In this document: one piece after another, positions 38,786-47,757 of the stretch
How the letters are laid out: each line of letters starts with the position of its first letter
Numbering within the stretch: position 1 is the stretch's first letter
Source: Acinetobacter venetianus RAG-1 = CIP 110063
GTDB taxonomy: Bacteria > Pseudomonadota > Gammaproteobacteria > Pseudomonadales > Moraxellaceae
Assembly: GCF_000368585.1 (NCBI RefSeq)
Contig: NZ_KB849557.1
Location: forward strand, 346,117-407,330
DNA length: 61,214 nt
Direction of reading: 5' to 3'
Position numbers and translations under genes: made by a program
Notes under the pieces: generated by a model
The model's input: only the letters and a program-made list of their open reading frames with translations
The model's database searches: none
Told to the model about the DNA's origin: nothing

Positions 38786-39226
38786 GTGAAAATATCATTC
38801 GAAGTTATACCTTATTCAAATGGGATATATTCTGGTCTCAACATACAAATTATTCCTTATGACTTACAACGAAATCCTAATTGCCATAATTCAATTGTGA
38901 TTGATGAGTTTGCTTTTTCTTTAATAGAACGGTTGTTTTTAGAAAATGAAAATCCTTGGTCACATTGGGGTTACACTTATCTTGATACTGAAAAAACAAT
39001 TATAGTTTTAAAAAAATTAAGTAATTATAAGACGTACTTAAGTTCTAAAAATTATTTAAATTATAAGGATGATGTCAAACTTCTTTATAAAAGAGATACT
39101 AAGATTTTTAAGAAAAAATTTCCTAAATATAAAAATGAAGTCTTAACCATGATTGATCAGCTAATAGCATTTCTAACAAAGATTTTGGAAAAAGATATTA
39201 ATGGTATCACTGTAATTGGTGTTTGA
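38786..39226 (+). CDS. Hypothetical protein, AT-rich orphan
   Basis: A 146-residue soluble-looking protein of no recognised family. It is rich in Lys, Tyr, Asn and Ile, with a basic stretch YKRDTKIFKKKFPKYKNE near 102-119 and a hydrophobic C-terminal helix (MIDQLIAFLTKILEK). Base composition is clearly more AT-rich than both neighbours, a sign of recent acquisition. The start is GTG without a good ribosome binding site. It sits alone between a terminator and rdgB. An immunity-type cargo protein is possible, but nothing in the sequence proves it. Confidence 0.55.
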   Translation: MKISFEVIPYSNGIYSGLNIQIIPYDLQRNPNCHNSIVIDEFAFSLIERLFLENENPWSHWGYTYLDTEKTIIVLKKLSNYKTYLSSKNYLNYKDDVKLLYKRDTKIFKKKFPKYKNEVLTMIDQLIAFLTKILEKDINGITVIGV

Positions 39227-39292
39227 TTTCTCAAGATTCAATCTAGCGCTAAATTAAGTATAATCATTACTAGTTTTATTGAGATTTTTGCA

Positions 39293-39916
39293 ATGTCTAC
39301 TCCCCTCTGGTTCTCTCAAGGCAGTCTTGTCCTTGCAAGTAACAACAAAGGCAAAGTTGTCGAATTTGAACACCTCTTTCAACAACTCAACCTTCCTGTC
39401 GAGATTATTCCTCAAGGTAAACTGGATATTGAAGATGCGATAGAAGATGGTCTCAGCTTTGTTGAAAATGCGATTATCAAAGCCCGTCATGCCTCTAAAC
39501 TATCAGGTAAACCTGCACTTGCTGATGATTCAGGACTTTGTGTTCCAATTCTAGGTGGTGCTCCAGGCATCTATTCAGCTCGTTATGCGGGTGAACATGG
39601 TAACGATGCTGCCAACAACCAAAAACTTTTAGCTGACCTCGTACCTTTTCGCAAAGATGGCGAAGTGATTGAAGGCATGTTTGTTTGCGTACTCGCATTA
39701 GTCACACATGCCGAAGATCCTTTACCACAAATCTTTCAAGGTATTTGGACAGGTGAAATCTTAGAAACTGCCCGCGGAGAAAATGGATTTGGTTATGACC
39801 CCCTCTTTTGGGTAGCTGAATGTAACTGTTCGAGTGCTGAACTCAGCAAAGAAGAGAAAAGTAAAATCAGTCATCGTGGCAAAGCAATGCAACTCTTCAA
39901 AGCCAGCTTAATTTAA
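39293..39916 (+). CDS. rdgB: XTP/dITP pyrophosphatase (HAM1/RdgB)
   Basis: A 207-residue house-cleaning nucleotidase that hydrolyses non-canonical purine NTPs to monophosphates. Signatures: VLASNNKGKVVEFEHLF at the N-terminus, ADDSGLCVPILGGAPGIYSA with GVYSARYAG-type block, GFGYDPLFW and KSKISHRGKAM. Start ATG at 39293. Single gene with its own terminator. Confidence 0.94.
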   Translation: MSTPLWFSQGSLVLASNNKGKVVEFEHLFQQLNLPVEIIPQGKLDIEDAIEDGLSFVENAIIKARHASKLSGKPALADDSGLCVPILGGAPGIYSARYAGEHGNDAANNQKLLADLVPFRKDGEVIEGMFVCVLALVTHAEDPLPQIFQGIWTGEILETARGENGFGYDPLFWVAECNCSSAELSKEEKSKISHRGKAMQLFKASLI

Positions 39917-39926
39917 ATCAAGCTGC

Positions 39927-39963
39927 GTGCTCTAGTTGATGAATAAAAACTAGAGCACTTTTA
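39927..39963 (+). terminator. Intrinsic terminator after rdgB
   Basis: GTGCTCTAGTT pairs perfectly with AACTAGAGCAC around a 10-base loop, followed by TTTT. Confidence 0.85.
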
Positions 39964-40097
39964 GATAAAATAAAAAATCAAATACGCTTAAATTAGAAAA
40001 AACGCCTGTATTAGGTATTGATTACAAATCAAAAAGTAAAATCATCTATTCAAATATTTAAAGCTAATTGTTCCTCTGTCGCAAAATTGCAATATAA

Positions 40098-40126
40098 GTG
40101 TCACATATTTGTCATGCCAAGCTGTT
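40098..40126 (+). promoter_or_regulatory. PhoB-box-like site upstream of tatABC
   Basis: GTGTCAC (40098-40104) and TTGTCAT (40109-40115) are 11 bases apart start to start, the spacing of PhoB half-sites (consensus CTGTCAT); a weaker third unit AGCTGTT follows at 40120-40126. The 20 bases from 40101 match the phoX upstream site at 18 positions. TATATA at 40131-40136 may be the -10. Confidence 0.6.
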
Positions 40127-40159
40127 GAGATATATACAAAGTTTGATAGGAATAAAATT

Positions 40160-40378
40160 ATGGCTGGTTTATCTATTTGGCATGTACTCATTTTCGCTAT
40201 TGTGGTTATTTTACTTTTCGGTACATCTAAGCTTAAAAACTTAGGTAAAGATGTTGGTGGCGCGGTAAAAGATTTCAAAAAATCAATGAAAGAAGAAGAT
40301 GAGGCAACTGCATCTTTAAATGAACCACGCACGATTGATGCTCAAGTTAAAAATACTGAAAGTTCAGTAAAAAACTAA
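40160..40378 (+). CDS. tatA: Sec-independent translocase subunit TatA
   Basis: A 72-residue TatA: N-terminal transmembrane helix ([16 protein letters not shown]), the FGxxKLxxLGxxxG hinge seen as [20 protein letters not shown], then a charged amphipathic helix and tail. The ATG at 40160 is chosen because AGGA lies about 8 bases upstream and the preceding in-frame residues are not TatA-like. First gene of tatABC; expected PhoB influence from the upstream site. Confidence 0.93.
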   Translation: MAGLSIWHVLIFAIVVILLFGTSKLKNLGKDVGGAVKDFKKSMKEEDEATASLNEPRTIDAQVKNTESSVKN

Positions 40379-40390
40379 GCGAGCCTGATT

Positions 40391-40843
40391 ATGCTGAATT
40401 TGGGAATGTCCGAATTATTAGTATTCGGCATTATTGCTTTACTTGTACTCGGGCCTGATAAATTACCTGAGGCTGCTCGTTTTGTCGGTAAATGGTACAC
40501 AAAAATAAAACGCCTCGTCAGTAATGTTCAGAATGATATTGATCGTGAACTCCGACTATCAGAATTACGTGAGCAAATGCAAAAAGAGATGCAACGTATC
40601 GCTGAGCTAGAACAAAAAATGCAAGTACAGATCAATGAATTAGAACAGCAAAGAGCGTCTGTTCTTGCACAAGAGAACTCGACTAGCAGTGACCAACCAA
40701 TTAAGGTTCAAACATCATATTCATATCTCATACAGCCTTTAGCATTGATTTATTTTCCTAAATTCGCTGTCTTACACTTGGAATCCTATAAATCAAACTC
40801 GGATTCTGACTCATCGGTTTCAGAATTAAAGGTAGCTGTATGA
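40391..40843 (+). CDS. tatB: Sec-independent translocase subunit TatB
   Basis: A 150-residue TatB: N-terminal helix with MSELLVFGIIALLVLGPDKLPEAAR, the conserved Glu and GPDKLP hinge, then a long charged coiled-coil region (about 40-98) and a variable tail. TatB forms the substrate receptor with TatC. It starts 12 bases after tatA and overlaps tatC by 4 bases. Confidence 0.92.
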   Translation: MLNLGMSELLVFGIIALLVLGPDKLPEAARFVGKWYTKIKRLVSNVQNDIDRELRLSELREQMQKEMQRIAELEQKMQVQINELEQQRASVLAQENSTSSDQPIKVQTSYSYLIQPLALIYFPKFAVLHLESYKSNSDSDSSVSELKVAV

Positions 40844-41625
40844 ACCCATCGTCTACTCAACAATTACCTTCATCTAATACGGTGAATGATGAGCAAGAAA
40901 ATAAACTAGAAGAAATGCCGATTACGAAGCATTTAATGATTTTAAGGAAACACTTATTTAAAATCGTAAGCGCATTACTCGTTTTATTTTTTTGCTTGTT
41001 GCCTTTTGCAAATCAGACTTATCAATTACTTTCTGAGCCATTAAGAGCACAGCTTCCTGTTAGCTCATCAATGATTGCAACAGATGTAACCGCAACATTC
41101 ATGGCACCATTCAAGCTGAATTTTTTCGTTGCTCTTATGCTTGCAATGCCTTTCATCATTTACCAAATTTGGTCATTTGCAAAGCCCGCTCTGTATGAAA
41201 AAGAAAAATCTTTGGCGTTTCCATTATTAGTAAGCAGCATTGTCTTATTTTACGCTGGTATCGCTTTTGCGTATTTTATTGCTCTTCCTTCTATTTTACA
41301 TTTTTTTATGAGTGTATCGCCTGAAACTGTAGCCCCTATGACGGACATCAATAGTTATCTAGCTTTTTGTTTGAAACTATTTTTAGTATTCGGTTTAACT
41401 TTCGAAATCCCTATCATTACATTATTACTGATTTTAATTGGGATCGTAACAACACAAAGCCTAGTAGAAAAGCGGCGGTTTATCATCGTTGGATGTTTTT
41501 TTATTTCTATGTTCGTTACCCCACCCGATGCTATTTCAATGATTATGTTAGCAGTCCCAATGTGGCTCCTGTTTGAGCTTGGATTACTGTTTGGAAAAAT
41601 TATAGAAAAAAGAAAGACGGCTTAG
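40840..41625 (+). CDS. tatC: Sec-independent translocase subunit TatC
   Basis: A 261-residue integral membrane protein with six hydrophobic segments. N-terminal MPITKHLMILRKHLFKIV matches the conserved (HL.ELR) cytoplasmic segment, and FKLNFFVALMLAMPFIIYQIWSFAKPALYEKEK matches the next loop in family order (shown here as separate conserved blocks FKLNFF, PFIIYQIW, KPALYEKE). TatC recognises the twin-arginine signal. Ends at a strong terminator. Confidence 0.93.
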   Translation: MNPSSTQQLPSSNTVNDEQENKLEEMPITKHLMILRKHLFKIVSALLVLFFCLLPFANQTYQLLSEPLRAQLPVSSSMIATDVTATFMAPFKLNFFVALMLAMPFIIYQIWSFAKPALYEKEKSLAFPLLVSSIVLFYAGIAFAYFIALPSILHFFMSVSPETVAPMTDINSYLAFCLKLFLVFGLTFEIPIITLLLILIGIVTTQSLVEKRRFIIVGCFFISMFVTPPDAISMIMLAVPMWLLFELGLLFGKIIEKRKTA

Positions 41626-41635
41626 ATTATTCTTG

Positions 41636-41662
41636 AAAAAACAGGTTTTTACCTGTTTTTTT
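41636..41662 (+). terminator. Intrinsic terminator after tatABC
   Basis: AAAAACAGGT pairs with ACCTGTTTTT around TTTT with further T. It separates tatABC from phoX. Confidence 0.88.
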
Positions 41663-41690
41663 ATTTCTTATATTTTACTTATTAATTGAT

Positions 41691-41734
41691 TTTTCACAAA
41701 TTTGTCATGCAAATGTAAATGCTTCGTCATATTT
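41691..41734 (+). promoter_or_regulatory. Tandem PhoB-box-like site upstream of phoX
   Basis: Four 11-base units in a row start with TTTTCAC (41691), TTGTCAT (41702), ATGTAAA (41713) and TCGTCAT (41724), the layout of a double PhoB box. The first two resemble the site upstream of tatA closely. Confidence 0.65.
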
Positions 41735-41795
41735 AAACATTAAGTTAATTGGGGGAAAACTTTCAGAACAACTGTTACTATTTTAGGAATATTCC

Positions 41796-43991
41796 ATGAC
41801 CGAGCTATCGCCATATCATGAAGATCAAGAGTTGGATAACAACACATCAGACAATATCCATTTCCGTGACATTTTAGAACAACACATTAGTCGCCGTAGC
41901 TTAATTAGCAAAACTGCGAGTGGTGCTGTCGCATTAACTTTGGCTTCTACGTTGACTGGCTGTAACGACAACGATAATAATAACTCTAATAATAATGGTG
42001 GAACACCAACACCTGTTGATCCGAATCAAAAACCAGAAAAATTGTCATTCTCACCAGTCTCAAAAAATCTAGATGATATTGTTACTGTTCCTGAAGGTTA
42101 TCAGGCGACTGTTTTATATGCTTTAGGTGACTCGATCAACCCAACATATGCTGAATGGGATGACAATAATATTCCATCAGGCCCAAGTTTCCAGTTCCGT
42201 TCAGGTGACTGTCACGACGGTATGCATTACTTCGGCATGAATGCTTCTACTCAACGCTTTGATGAAAGCATTTCAGATCGTGGTTTGCTGGTCATGAACC
42301 ACGAATATATCAACCCAACTTTCCTACACCCTAAAGGGCCAACGAAAGTTGATGGTCGTCGCCCTGAAGATGAAGTGATTCGTGAAGTAAATGCACATGG
42401 TGTTTCTGTCATCGAAATCAAAAAAGATAAAACTTCACAAAAGGTAGAGGTTGTTAAGAACTCTATCTTCAACCGTCGTATTACAGGTTCTACAGTAATG
42501 GACTTTGCTGGTGCCGCAGCTGGTTCAGCTTTACTTGCAACTGCTTATTCACCAGCTGGCCGCCAAACACGCGGTACACACAATAACTGTGGTAATGGTT
42601 ACACGCCATGGGGAACTTATCTAACAACTGAAGAAAACTTCATTGGATATTTTGCTCGTAGCACAACTGACGATGCTTTACGCAGCCCTGAAGAAATTAT
42701 TGCACTGAAACGCTATGGTCTAAAAGCTGGTTCTGGCTCACGTTATGGTTGGGAATCTGCAATTGGTGGAGTTGAATCTCAAGACCTATATGATCGTTGG
42801 AATGCTGATGCGAAAGCAGATATGGCAACAAAAGATTATCGTAATGGGCCAAATACATTTGGCTGGATGGTTGAAATCGATCCATTTGATGGTCGTCAAA
42901 ACCCAGTAAAACGTACTTCATTAGGACGTTTTGCACATGAAGATAGCGCCTGCCGAGCTGTTGTAGGACAACAACTCGCATTCTATATGGGTGATGATTC
43001 ACGCGGTGAATACATCTATAAATTTGTGTCAGATGCAAAATGGGATGCCAACGATATTAATGGCGGTTACGCTGCTGGCGATAAATACATGAACGCTGGT
43101 AAGTTATATGTTGCGAAGTTCAATAATGATGGTTCAGGTCAATGGATTGAACTTAGCTTTGGCAAAAATGGCTTAAATCAAACCAACGCAGTTTATCCAT
43201 TTAACTCTCAAGCAGATGTTGTAACCTTTGCTCGTTTAGCTGCTGACTCTGTTGGTGCGACCAAAATGGACCGTCCTGAATGGTGTACAGTAAATCCAGA
43301 GAATGGTGAGGTTTACGTTACTTTAACCAATAACTCTAACCGTGGTTCAAGTTATCCAACAGATGCTGCAAACCCTCGTACTTATGAAGATTTATATAAC
43401 AATACAAAAACTCAAAAAGGCAATGTAAACGGTCATATTATTCGTTTCCGTGAAACTGCAGATTTAACTACTGCTGAAAGTTTCAAATGGGATATCTATC
43501 TATTTGGTGCTGAAGCTTCTATGGCAGCAAACATCAACCTTTCAGGTTTGACAGATAATAATGATCTTTCAAGTCCAGATGGCATGTGGTTTGACCCACG
43601 CGGTGTTCTTTGGATTCAGACAGATGACGGTGCATATACAGACGTAACAAACTGTATGATGCTTGCTGCTCTACCAGGTCAAATTGGTGATGGTGCTGCG
43701 GCGACCACTTCAAATGGTACTGAGACACTTGTTGGTAAAAAAGTAACTGATGAAACATTACGTCGATTCCTTACTGGACCAAAACAATGTGAGATCACAG
43801 GTATCGCTATGACACCAGACTACAAAGCAATTTTCATCAATGTCCAACATCCTGGTGAAGATTCAGATGATTATGCAACTCCAGCAAGTAACTGGCCTGC
43901 AACTCAAACAAATCCAAATAATACAACTGCTCGCCCTCGTTCAGCGACTGTTGTGATTACACGTACCGATGGTGGAGTAATTGCAGGATAA
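41796..43991 (+). CDS. phoX: PhoX-family alkaline phosphatase, Tat-exported
   Basis: A 731-residue protein of the PhoX/DUF839 family, calcium/iron-dependent phosphatases that release phosphate from organic esters. A long Tat signal is visible: SRRSLI at 32-37, then a hydrophobic stretch and LTGC (53-56), so it may also be lipidated at Cys56. Family blocks include VMNHEYINPTFLHP, GRFAHEDSACRAV, FYMGDDSRGEYIYKFVS, CTVNPENGEVYVTLTNNS and SPDGMWFDPRGVLWIQTDDG (given here as separate blocks). It follows tatABC and has a PhoB-box-like array, which fits a phosphate-starvation role. Confidence 0.9.
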   Translation: MTELSPYHEDQELDNNTSDNIHFRDILEQHISRRSLISKTASGAVALTLASTLTGCNDNDNNNSNNNGGTPTPVDPNQKPEKLSFSPVSKNLDDIVTVPEGYQATVLYALGDSINPTYAEWDDNNIPSGPSFQFRSGDCHDGMHYFGMNASTQRFDESISDRGLLVMNHEYINPTFLHPKGPTKVDGRRPEDEVIREVNAHGVSVIEIKKDKTSQKVEVVKNSIFNRRITGSTVMDFAGAAAGSALLATAYSPAGRQTRGTHNNCGNGYTPWGTYLTTEENFIGYFARSTTDDALRSPEEIIALKRYGLKAGSGSRYGWESAIGGVESQDLYDRWNADAKADMATKDYRNGPNTFGWMVEIDPFDGRQNPVKRTSLGRFAHEDSACRAVVGQQLAFYMGDDSRGEYIYKFVSDAKWDANDINGGYAAGDKYMNAGKLYVAKFNNDGSGQWIELSFGKNGLNQTNAVYPFNSQADVVTFARLAADSVGATKMDRPEWCTVNPENGEVYVTLTNNSNRGSSYPTDAANPRTYEDLYNNTKTQKGNVNGHIIRFRETADLTTAESFKWDIYLFGAEASMAANINLSGLTDNNDLSSPDGMWFDPRGVLWIQTDDGAYTDVTNCMMLAALPGQIGDGAAATTSNGTETLVGKKVTDETLRRFLTGPKQCEITGIAMTPDYKAIFINVQHPGEDSDDYATPASNWPATQTNPNNTTARPRSATVVITRTDGGVIAG

Positions 43992-44007
43992 TCCTAGCTT
44001 ACCCACT

Positions 44008-44040
44008 AAAATAATGCCGACAAATGTCGGCATTATTTAT
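44008..44040. terminator. Bidirectional intrinsic terminator
   Basis: AATAATGCCGAC pairs with GTCGGCATTATT around AAAT. Shared by phoX and the convergent NRDE gene, whose stop lies in the right arm. Confidence 0.85.
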
Positions 44041-44819
44041 TTCAGCAAGCTCAGTTTTATTTCCTCAAGATGCCCCTGCTGCTCACCTTGTTGGGTTTTC
44101 TCAAGCCAATGCCACTGTTGCGATGTCATTCTTAAAAAATTCGAACAGCGTGTCCCATAAATCGGACTTTGAATAAAGGTGGAAGAAAGTAACTCCTCCA
44201 TTTCCACGCTGACTCCCGTATTTGGTAAAAGATCAGGAATAATCTTTCTCTCATCCTCCAAAATATCCCATACCGCATTTTTTAAATCTGATTCTGAAAT
44301 ATCAACTTGCTGCAACATCGGTAGAAACTCTTGCGTAAAGCGCTTGCGTAAATGTTTGGTTTTCTCCCAATCCTCAGTCATTAATCCATTGGAAACCACG
44401 TACACACCATTGGCTAATATTTGAGGTGCTTCGCCATGGTTACTCATATACACCGCTTGCTCACGATCGCCAACGAATAGATTAAAACCAGCATAAGCTT
44501 GTTGCTGTTGTTCTAAGTTTTGCGCGAAGCGAATGGGTGGCAAGTCACTTTCTAAAAAGTCTTGAATAAGTTTTCCACGCGAGGTTTCATATTGGTTTTT
44601 ATCATGTCCATTGCGAAAGTTTGTCACAATTGCCCAGCGACCTGATGCGGTGACACCCATCCAAGTTCCGCCAGACTGTAAATCCTGTCCTGCAACGATC
44701 TGACTATTTTTCCACGGATGTAGTGTTTGACTTGGACGATGATAAAACTCATCACGATTTGAAATTAAACAAAGTGGCATATCCTCAAGAACATGCCATG
44801 CAAAAGCGACGATACACAT
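44037..44819 (-). CDS. NRDE/TANGO2-family protein
   Basis: A 260-residue cytoplasmic protein beginning MCIVAFAW and carrying SNRDEF at 20-25, the NRDE motif of the TANGO2 family. Cys2 after Met1 is also conserved in the family. Members are linked to acyl-CoA or haem handling, but no reaction is established. GGTWMG and SNGLM blocks are present. Divergent from lgt. Confidence 0.85.
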   Translation of the reverse strand: MCIVAFAWHVLEDMPLCLISNRDEFYHRPSQTLHPWKNSQIVAGQDLQSGGTWMGVTASGRWAIVTNFRNGHDKNQYETSRGKLIQDFLESDLPPIRFAQNLEQQQQAYAGFNLFVGDREQAVYMSNHGEAPQILANGVYVVSNGLMTEDWEKTKHLRKRFTQEFLPMLQQVDISESDLKNAVWDILEDERKIIPDLLPNTGVSVEMEELLSSTFIQSPIYGTRCSNFLRMTSQQWHWLEKTQQGEQQGHLEEIKLSLLK

Positions 44820-44912
44820 TATTTTGTTCTCACATCTTTACACATTGAATGTACAACATTTTTCACATCATTCCGCTACAATCTGCTCAAAATATAAAAT
44901 TGAGGAACAGCA

Positions 44913-45725
44913 ATGCTGACCTATCCTAATATTGATCCAGTCGCACTGAGCTTAGGACCAGTCAAAGTGCACTGGTATGGACTGATGTATTTATTGGCCT
45001 TTCTATGCGCATGGGGTTTAGCATCATATCGTGCTAAGCAACGTGATGGATGGACTGGTGACATGGTCTCAGACCTTGTGTTTTATGGTGCGTTAGGTGT
45101 CGTGCTTGGGGGCCGTGTAGGCTATGTGCTGTTTTATGAGTTTGGTAAGTTTTTAGAAAACCCACTCTGGTTATTCCAAGTGTGGACAGGTGGCATGAGC
45201 TTCCACGGTGGCTTCCTTGGAGTCATCATTGCGATGTTATTTTGGTGTAAGAAATACCAAAAAACATGGTTTCAGACTTTGGATTTCATCGCACCGTGTG
45301 TACCAACAGGTTTAATGTTCGGTCGTATTGGTAATTTCATTGGTGGTGAACTTTATGGTCGCCAAGTTCAAGATCCAAGCTATCCATTTGGCATGATTTT
45401 TCCAACAGATCCATTAGGATTGGTTCGTCACCCATCACAAATTTATCAAGCTTTGTGTGAAGGTCTGCTTCTATTCATCATCTTATGGTGGTTTAGTGCG
45501 AAACCTCGCCCACGTATGGCAGTTTCAGCATTATTCTTGATCGGCTATGGCGTTGCGCGCTTCTTCATGGAATTCTTCCGTCAACCAGATATTGACCAAG
45601 GCTTTATCTTGTTTGGCTGGATGACCAAAGGGCAAATCCTTAGCTTCCCAATGATCATTATTGGTCTATGGATGATGTGGTATGCCTATCACAAGAAAAT
45701 CTACGATTGGCAAATTAAGAAATAA
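44913..45725 (+). CDS. lgt: Prolipoprotein diacylglyceryl transferase
   Basis: A 270-residue inner-membrane enzyme that attaches diacylglycerol to the lipobox cysteine, the first step of lipoprotein maturation. Signature [14 protein letters not shown] lies at 137-150, and [10 protein letters not shown] (His98) near 95-104 matches the other catalytic region. Seven hydrophobic segments. GAGGAA lies 6 bases before the ATG. thyA, its frequent partner, is not adjacent. Confidence 0.95.
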   Translation: MLTYPNIDPVALSLGPVKVHWYGLMYLLAFLCAWGLASYRAKQRDGWTGDMVSDLVFYGALGVVLGGRVGYVLFYEFGKFLENPLWLFQVWTGGMSFHGGFLGVIIAMLFWCKKYQKTWFQTLDFIAPCVPTGLMFGRIGNFIGGELYGRQVQDPSYPFGMIFPTDPLGLVRHPSQIYQALCEGLLLFIILWWFSAKPRPRMAVSALFLIGYGVARFFMEFFRQPDIDQGFILFGWMTKGQILSFPMIIIGLWMMWYAYHKKIYDWQIKK

Positions 45726-45753
45726 TAAAAAGGGAGCTGATGCTCCCTTTTTT
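45726..45753. terminator. Bidirectional intrinsic terminator
   Basis: AAAAAGGGAGC pairs with GCTCCCTTTTT around TGAT. Shared by lgt and the convergent flavoprotein gene. Confidence 0.9.
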
Positions 45754-45755
45754 AA

Positions 45756-46355
45756 TTAAAACGTTCCAATCAGCGCTTTCACGACCTCACCTAACCGCTT
45801 TCCTTGAGCTTCACACAACATTTTTTCATCTTGAGATAAGCTTTGATCATGACGAGGACCACTGACATGGCTTGCACCATAAGGTGTACCACCTGTTTTG
45901 GTATTGGATAATGCAGGAATTGAATTCGGTAGCCCTAAAATCATCATGCCATGATGGAACAGTGGCGGTAACATTGTCAGCAATGTACTTTCCTGACCAC
46001 CATGCATGGATCCTGATGAGGTGAATACACATGCTGGTTTATTGTGTAAAGCGCCATTCAGCCATAGGCTCGTGGTCTGATCCCAAAAATATTTCATCTC
46101 ACTCGCCATGTTGCCAAAACGAGTTGGAGAACCAAGTGCCAAACCTGAACAATGTGTGAGATCTTCTAAGCTACAATAGATATCACCATCTGCTGGAATA
46201 CTTGGCTGAGCCTCTGTCACAACAGTCGCTAAATTCGGTACAGTACGAATTCGTGCAGTCATGCCTGAAGCTTCAATTCCATCAGCAATCAAGTGTGCCA
46301 TTTGCTTAGTTGAACCATATTTACTGTAATAGAGTACAAGAACGTAAGGTTGCAT
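45756..46355 (-). CDS. WrbA-like NAD(P)H:quinone oxidoreductase
   Basis: A 199-residue flavodoxin-fold protein. The FMN phosphate loop is YYSKYGSTKQMA near the N-terminus; GSPTRFGNMASEMKYFWDQT, TSSGSMHGGQESTL and TGGTPYGASH are WrbA family blocks. WrbA proteins reduce quinones by two electrons and guard against oxidative stress. The ATG at 46355 is chosen because it fits family length; a GTG ten codons upstream would add an unrelated stretch. Confidence 0.88.
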   Translation of the reverse strand: MQPYVLVLYYSKYGSTKQMAHLIADGIEASGMTARIRTVPNLATVVTEAQPSIPADGDIYCSLEDLTHCSGLALGSPTRFGNMASEMKYFWDQTTSLWLNGALHNKPACVFTSSGSMHGGQESTLLTMLPPLFHHGMMILGLPNSIPALSNTKTGGTPYGASHVSGPRHDQSLSQDEKMLCEAQGKRLGEVVKALIGTF

Positions 46356-46470
46356 CAGTTTCGGTAATTTTGTTAAAAAGAACACTATACGACATTTTTT
46401 ATAGTTTGCGCGGCAGTAAGTCTTGTGATTTTCACAAGATTTTTATTAAAAAATAATTAGGATAGAACCC

Positions 46471-47721
46471 ATGATCTTAGACCGTTATCTAAAAAAATTC
46501 CCTTTTTTAGAGAAAACATGGTTTCAGTTTATTGTATTTGTGTTACGGCGCTTCAAGGCTGATCGTTGTCAGGAACAAGCAGGTTCTTTGACTTATACGA
46601 CCCTATTTGCTGTGGTTCCAATGTTAACTGTATTCTTGGTTATCATTTCTTCGATTAAGGCGTTAGAGCCTGCTCGACAGCAGCTACAACAACTCATTTA
46701 TAGTAACTTTTTACCTAAAAGTACCATCGCTTTTGATAAGGCACTCAATGCATTCACTGAAAAATCAAGCAACCTGACCATCATTGGTGTGCTGTTTCTT
46801 TTTATCACAACCGTTTTAATGCTGACCTCCATCGAGAATGTTTTCAACCGTATTTGGCGAGTTAAAGAGACACGTTCAGGTTTGGTTGGCTTTATGCGTT
46901 ATTGGACCATTATTTCATTAGGCCCAATCGTGCTCGGTAGTGCATTTGTCCTCTCCTCTACTGTTGCTTCGATGAATATTCTGAGCAATAACTTTGCTGG
47001 TTATCAATTAAATGGATCTTTTATCTTATGGATGATCTCATTTTTATTGACCATTATTGGTTTCTTTATTCTGTATTGGACGATTCCAAATCGTACCGTG
47101 CCTATTCCCTCAGCATTGATTGCTGCTTGTTTTAGTGCAACCGTTTTTGAAATCTTAAAACGCTTCTTCGGTTGGGTGATGAGCAACTTCACTAGCTACG
47201 AAATCGTTTATGGTGCGTTCGCTGCCGTTCCTATTTTCCTGCTCTGGATCTACCTTTCTTGGAATATGATTTTGCTCGGTGTCGAAGTAAGTTATGCATT
47301 GACTGCATTTCACTCAGGAAAGGAACAAAAACGCCATCCAATTTTGATGTTATTGGACATTTTGGAATTGTTTTATAAAAAGCAACAGATTGGCGAAAGT
47401 GTTTCGGAGCAAGAGCTTCTCGGTATTATTGGACGAGGCGAACTGGGCCGCCTGCCTGCATATATCCTCCAATTAGAGGAACAAAATTTGGTTAAGCGTA
47501 CCGACAAGGATGAATACGTTTTGGTTCGCAATCTGGCACAAGTCGATTTCTGGAGTTTCTTTACTGCGCTACCTTATCGGCTTCCACTCCGTGAGGACGT
47601 TCTGAATATTCATCAAGATGATGAATGGATGGAGAGACTTGGGCCATCATTGATTGAAAGTAATGATTACTTAGCGGCTAAACTTTCCATCCCGCTTTCC
47701 ACCATCTTTGAACAGAAATAA
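46471..47721 (+). CDS. YihY/BrkB-family inner-membrane protein (UPF0761)
   Basis: A 416-residue protein with six hydrophobic segments in the first 290 residues and a soluble winged-helix-like tail. Family blocks: CQEQAGSLTYTTLFAVVPML, IENVFNRIWRVKE, and IFLLWIYLSWNMILLGVEVS near the last membrane segments. Function is not established; the old label ribonuclease BN is wrong for this family. GGATAGAA precedes the ATG. Confidence 0.9.
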   Translation: MILDRYLKKFPFLEKTWFQFIVFVLRRFKADRCQEQAGSLTYTTLFAVVPMLTVFLVIISSIKALEPARQQLQQLIYSNFLPKSTIAFDKALNAFTEKSSNLTIIGVLFLFITTVLMLTSIENVFNRIWRVKETRSGLVGFMRYWTIISLGPIVLGSAFVLSSTVASMNILSNNFAGYQLNGSFILWMISFLLTIIGFFILYWTIPNRTVPIPSALIAACFSATVFEILKRFFGWVMSNFTSYEIVYGAFAAVPIFLLWIYLSWNMILLGVEVSYALTAFHSGKEQKRHPILMLLDILELFYKKQQIGESVSEQELLGIIGRGELGRLPAYILQLEEQNLVKRTDKDEYVLVRNLAQVDFWSFFTALPYRLPLREDVLNIHQDDEWMERLGPSLIESNDYLAAKLSIPLSTIFEQK

Positions 47722-47730
47722 AGATCACCT

Positions 47731-47757
47731 AAAAGACCTCAATAGAGGTCTTTTTTA
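47731..47757. terminator. Bidirectional intrinsic terminator
   Basis: AAAAGACCTC pairs with GAGGTCTTTT around AATA, with T and A runs. Shared by yihY-like and the convergent transporter. Confidence 0.88.
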
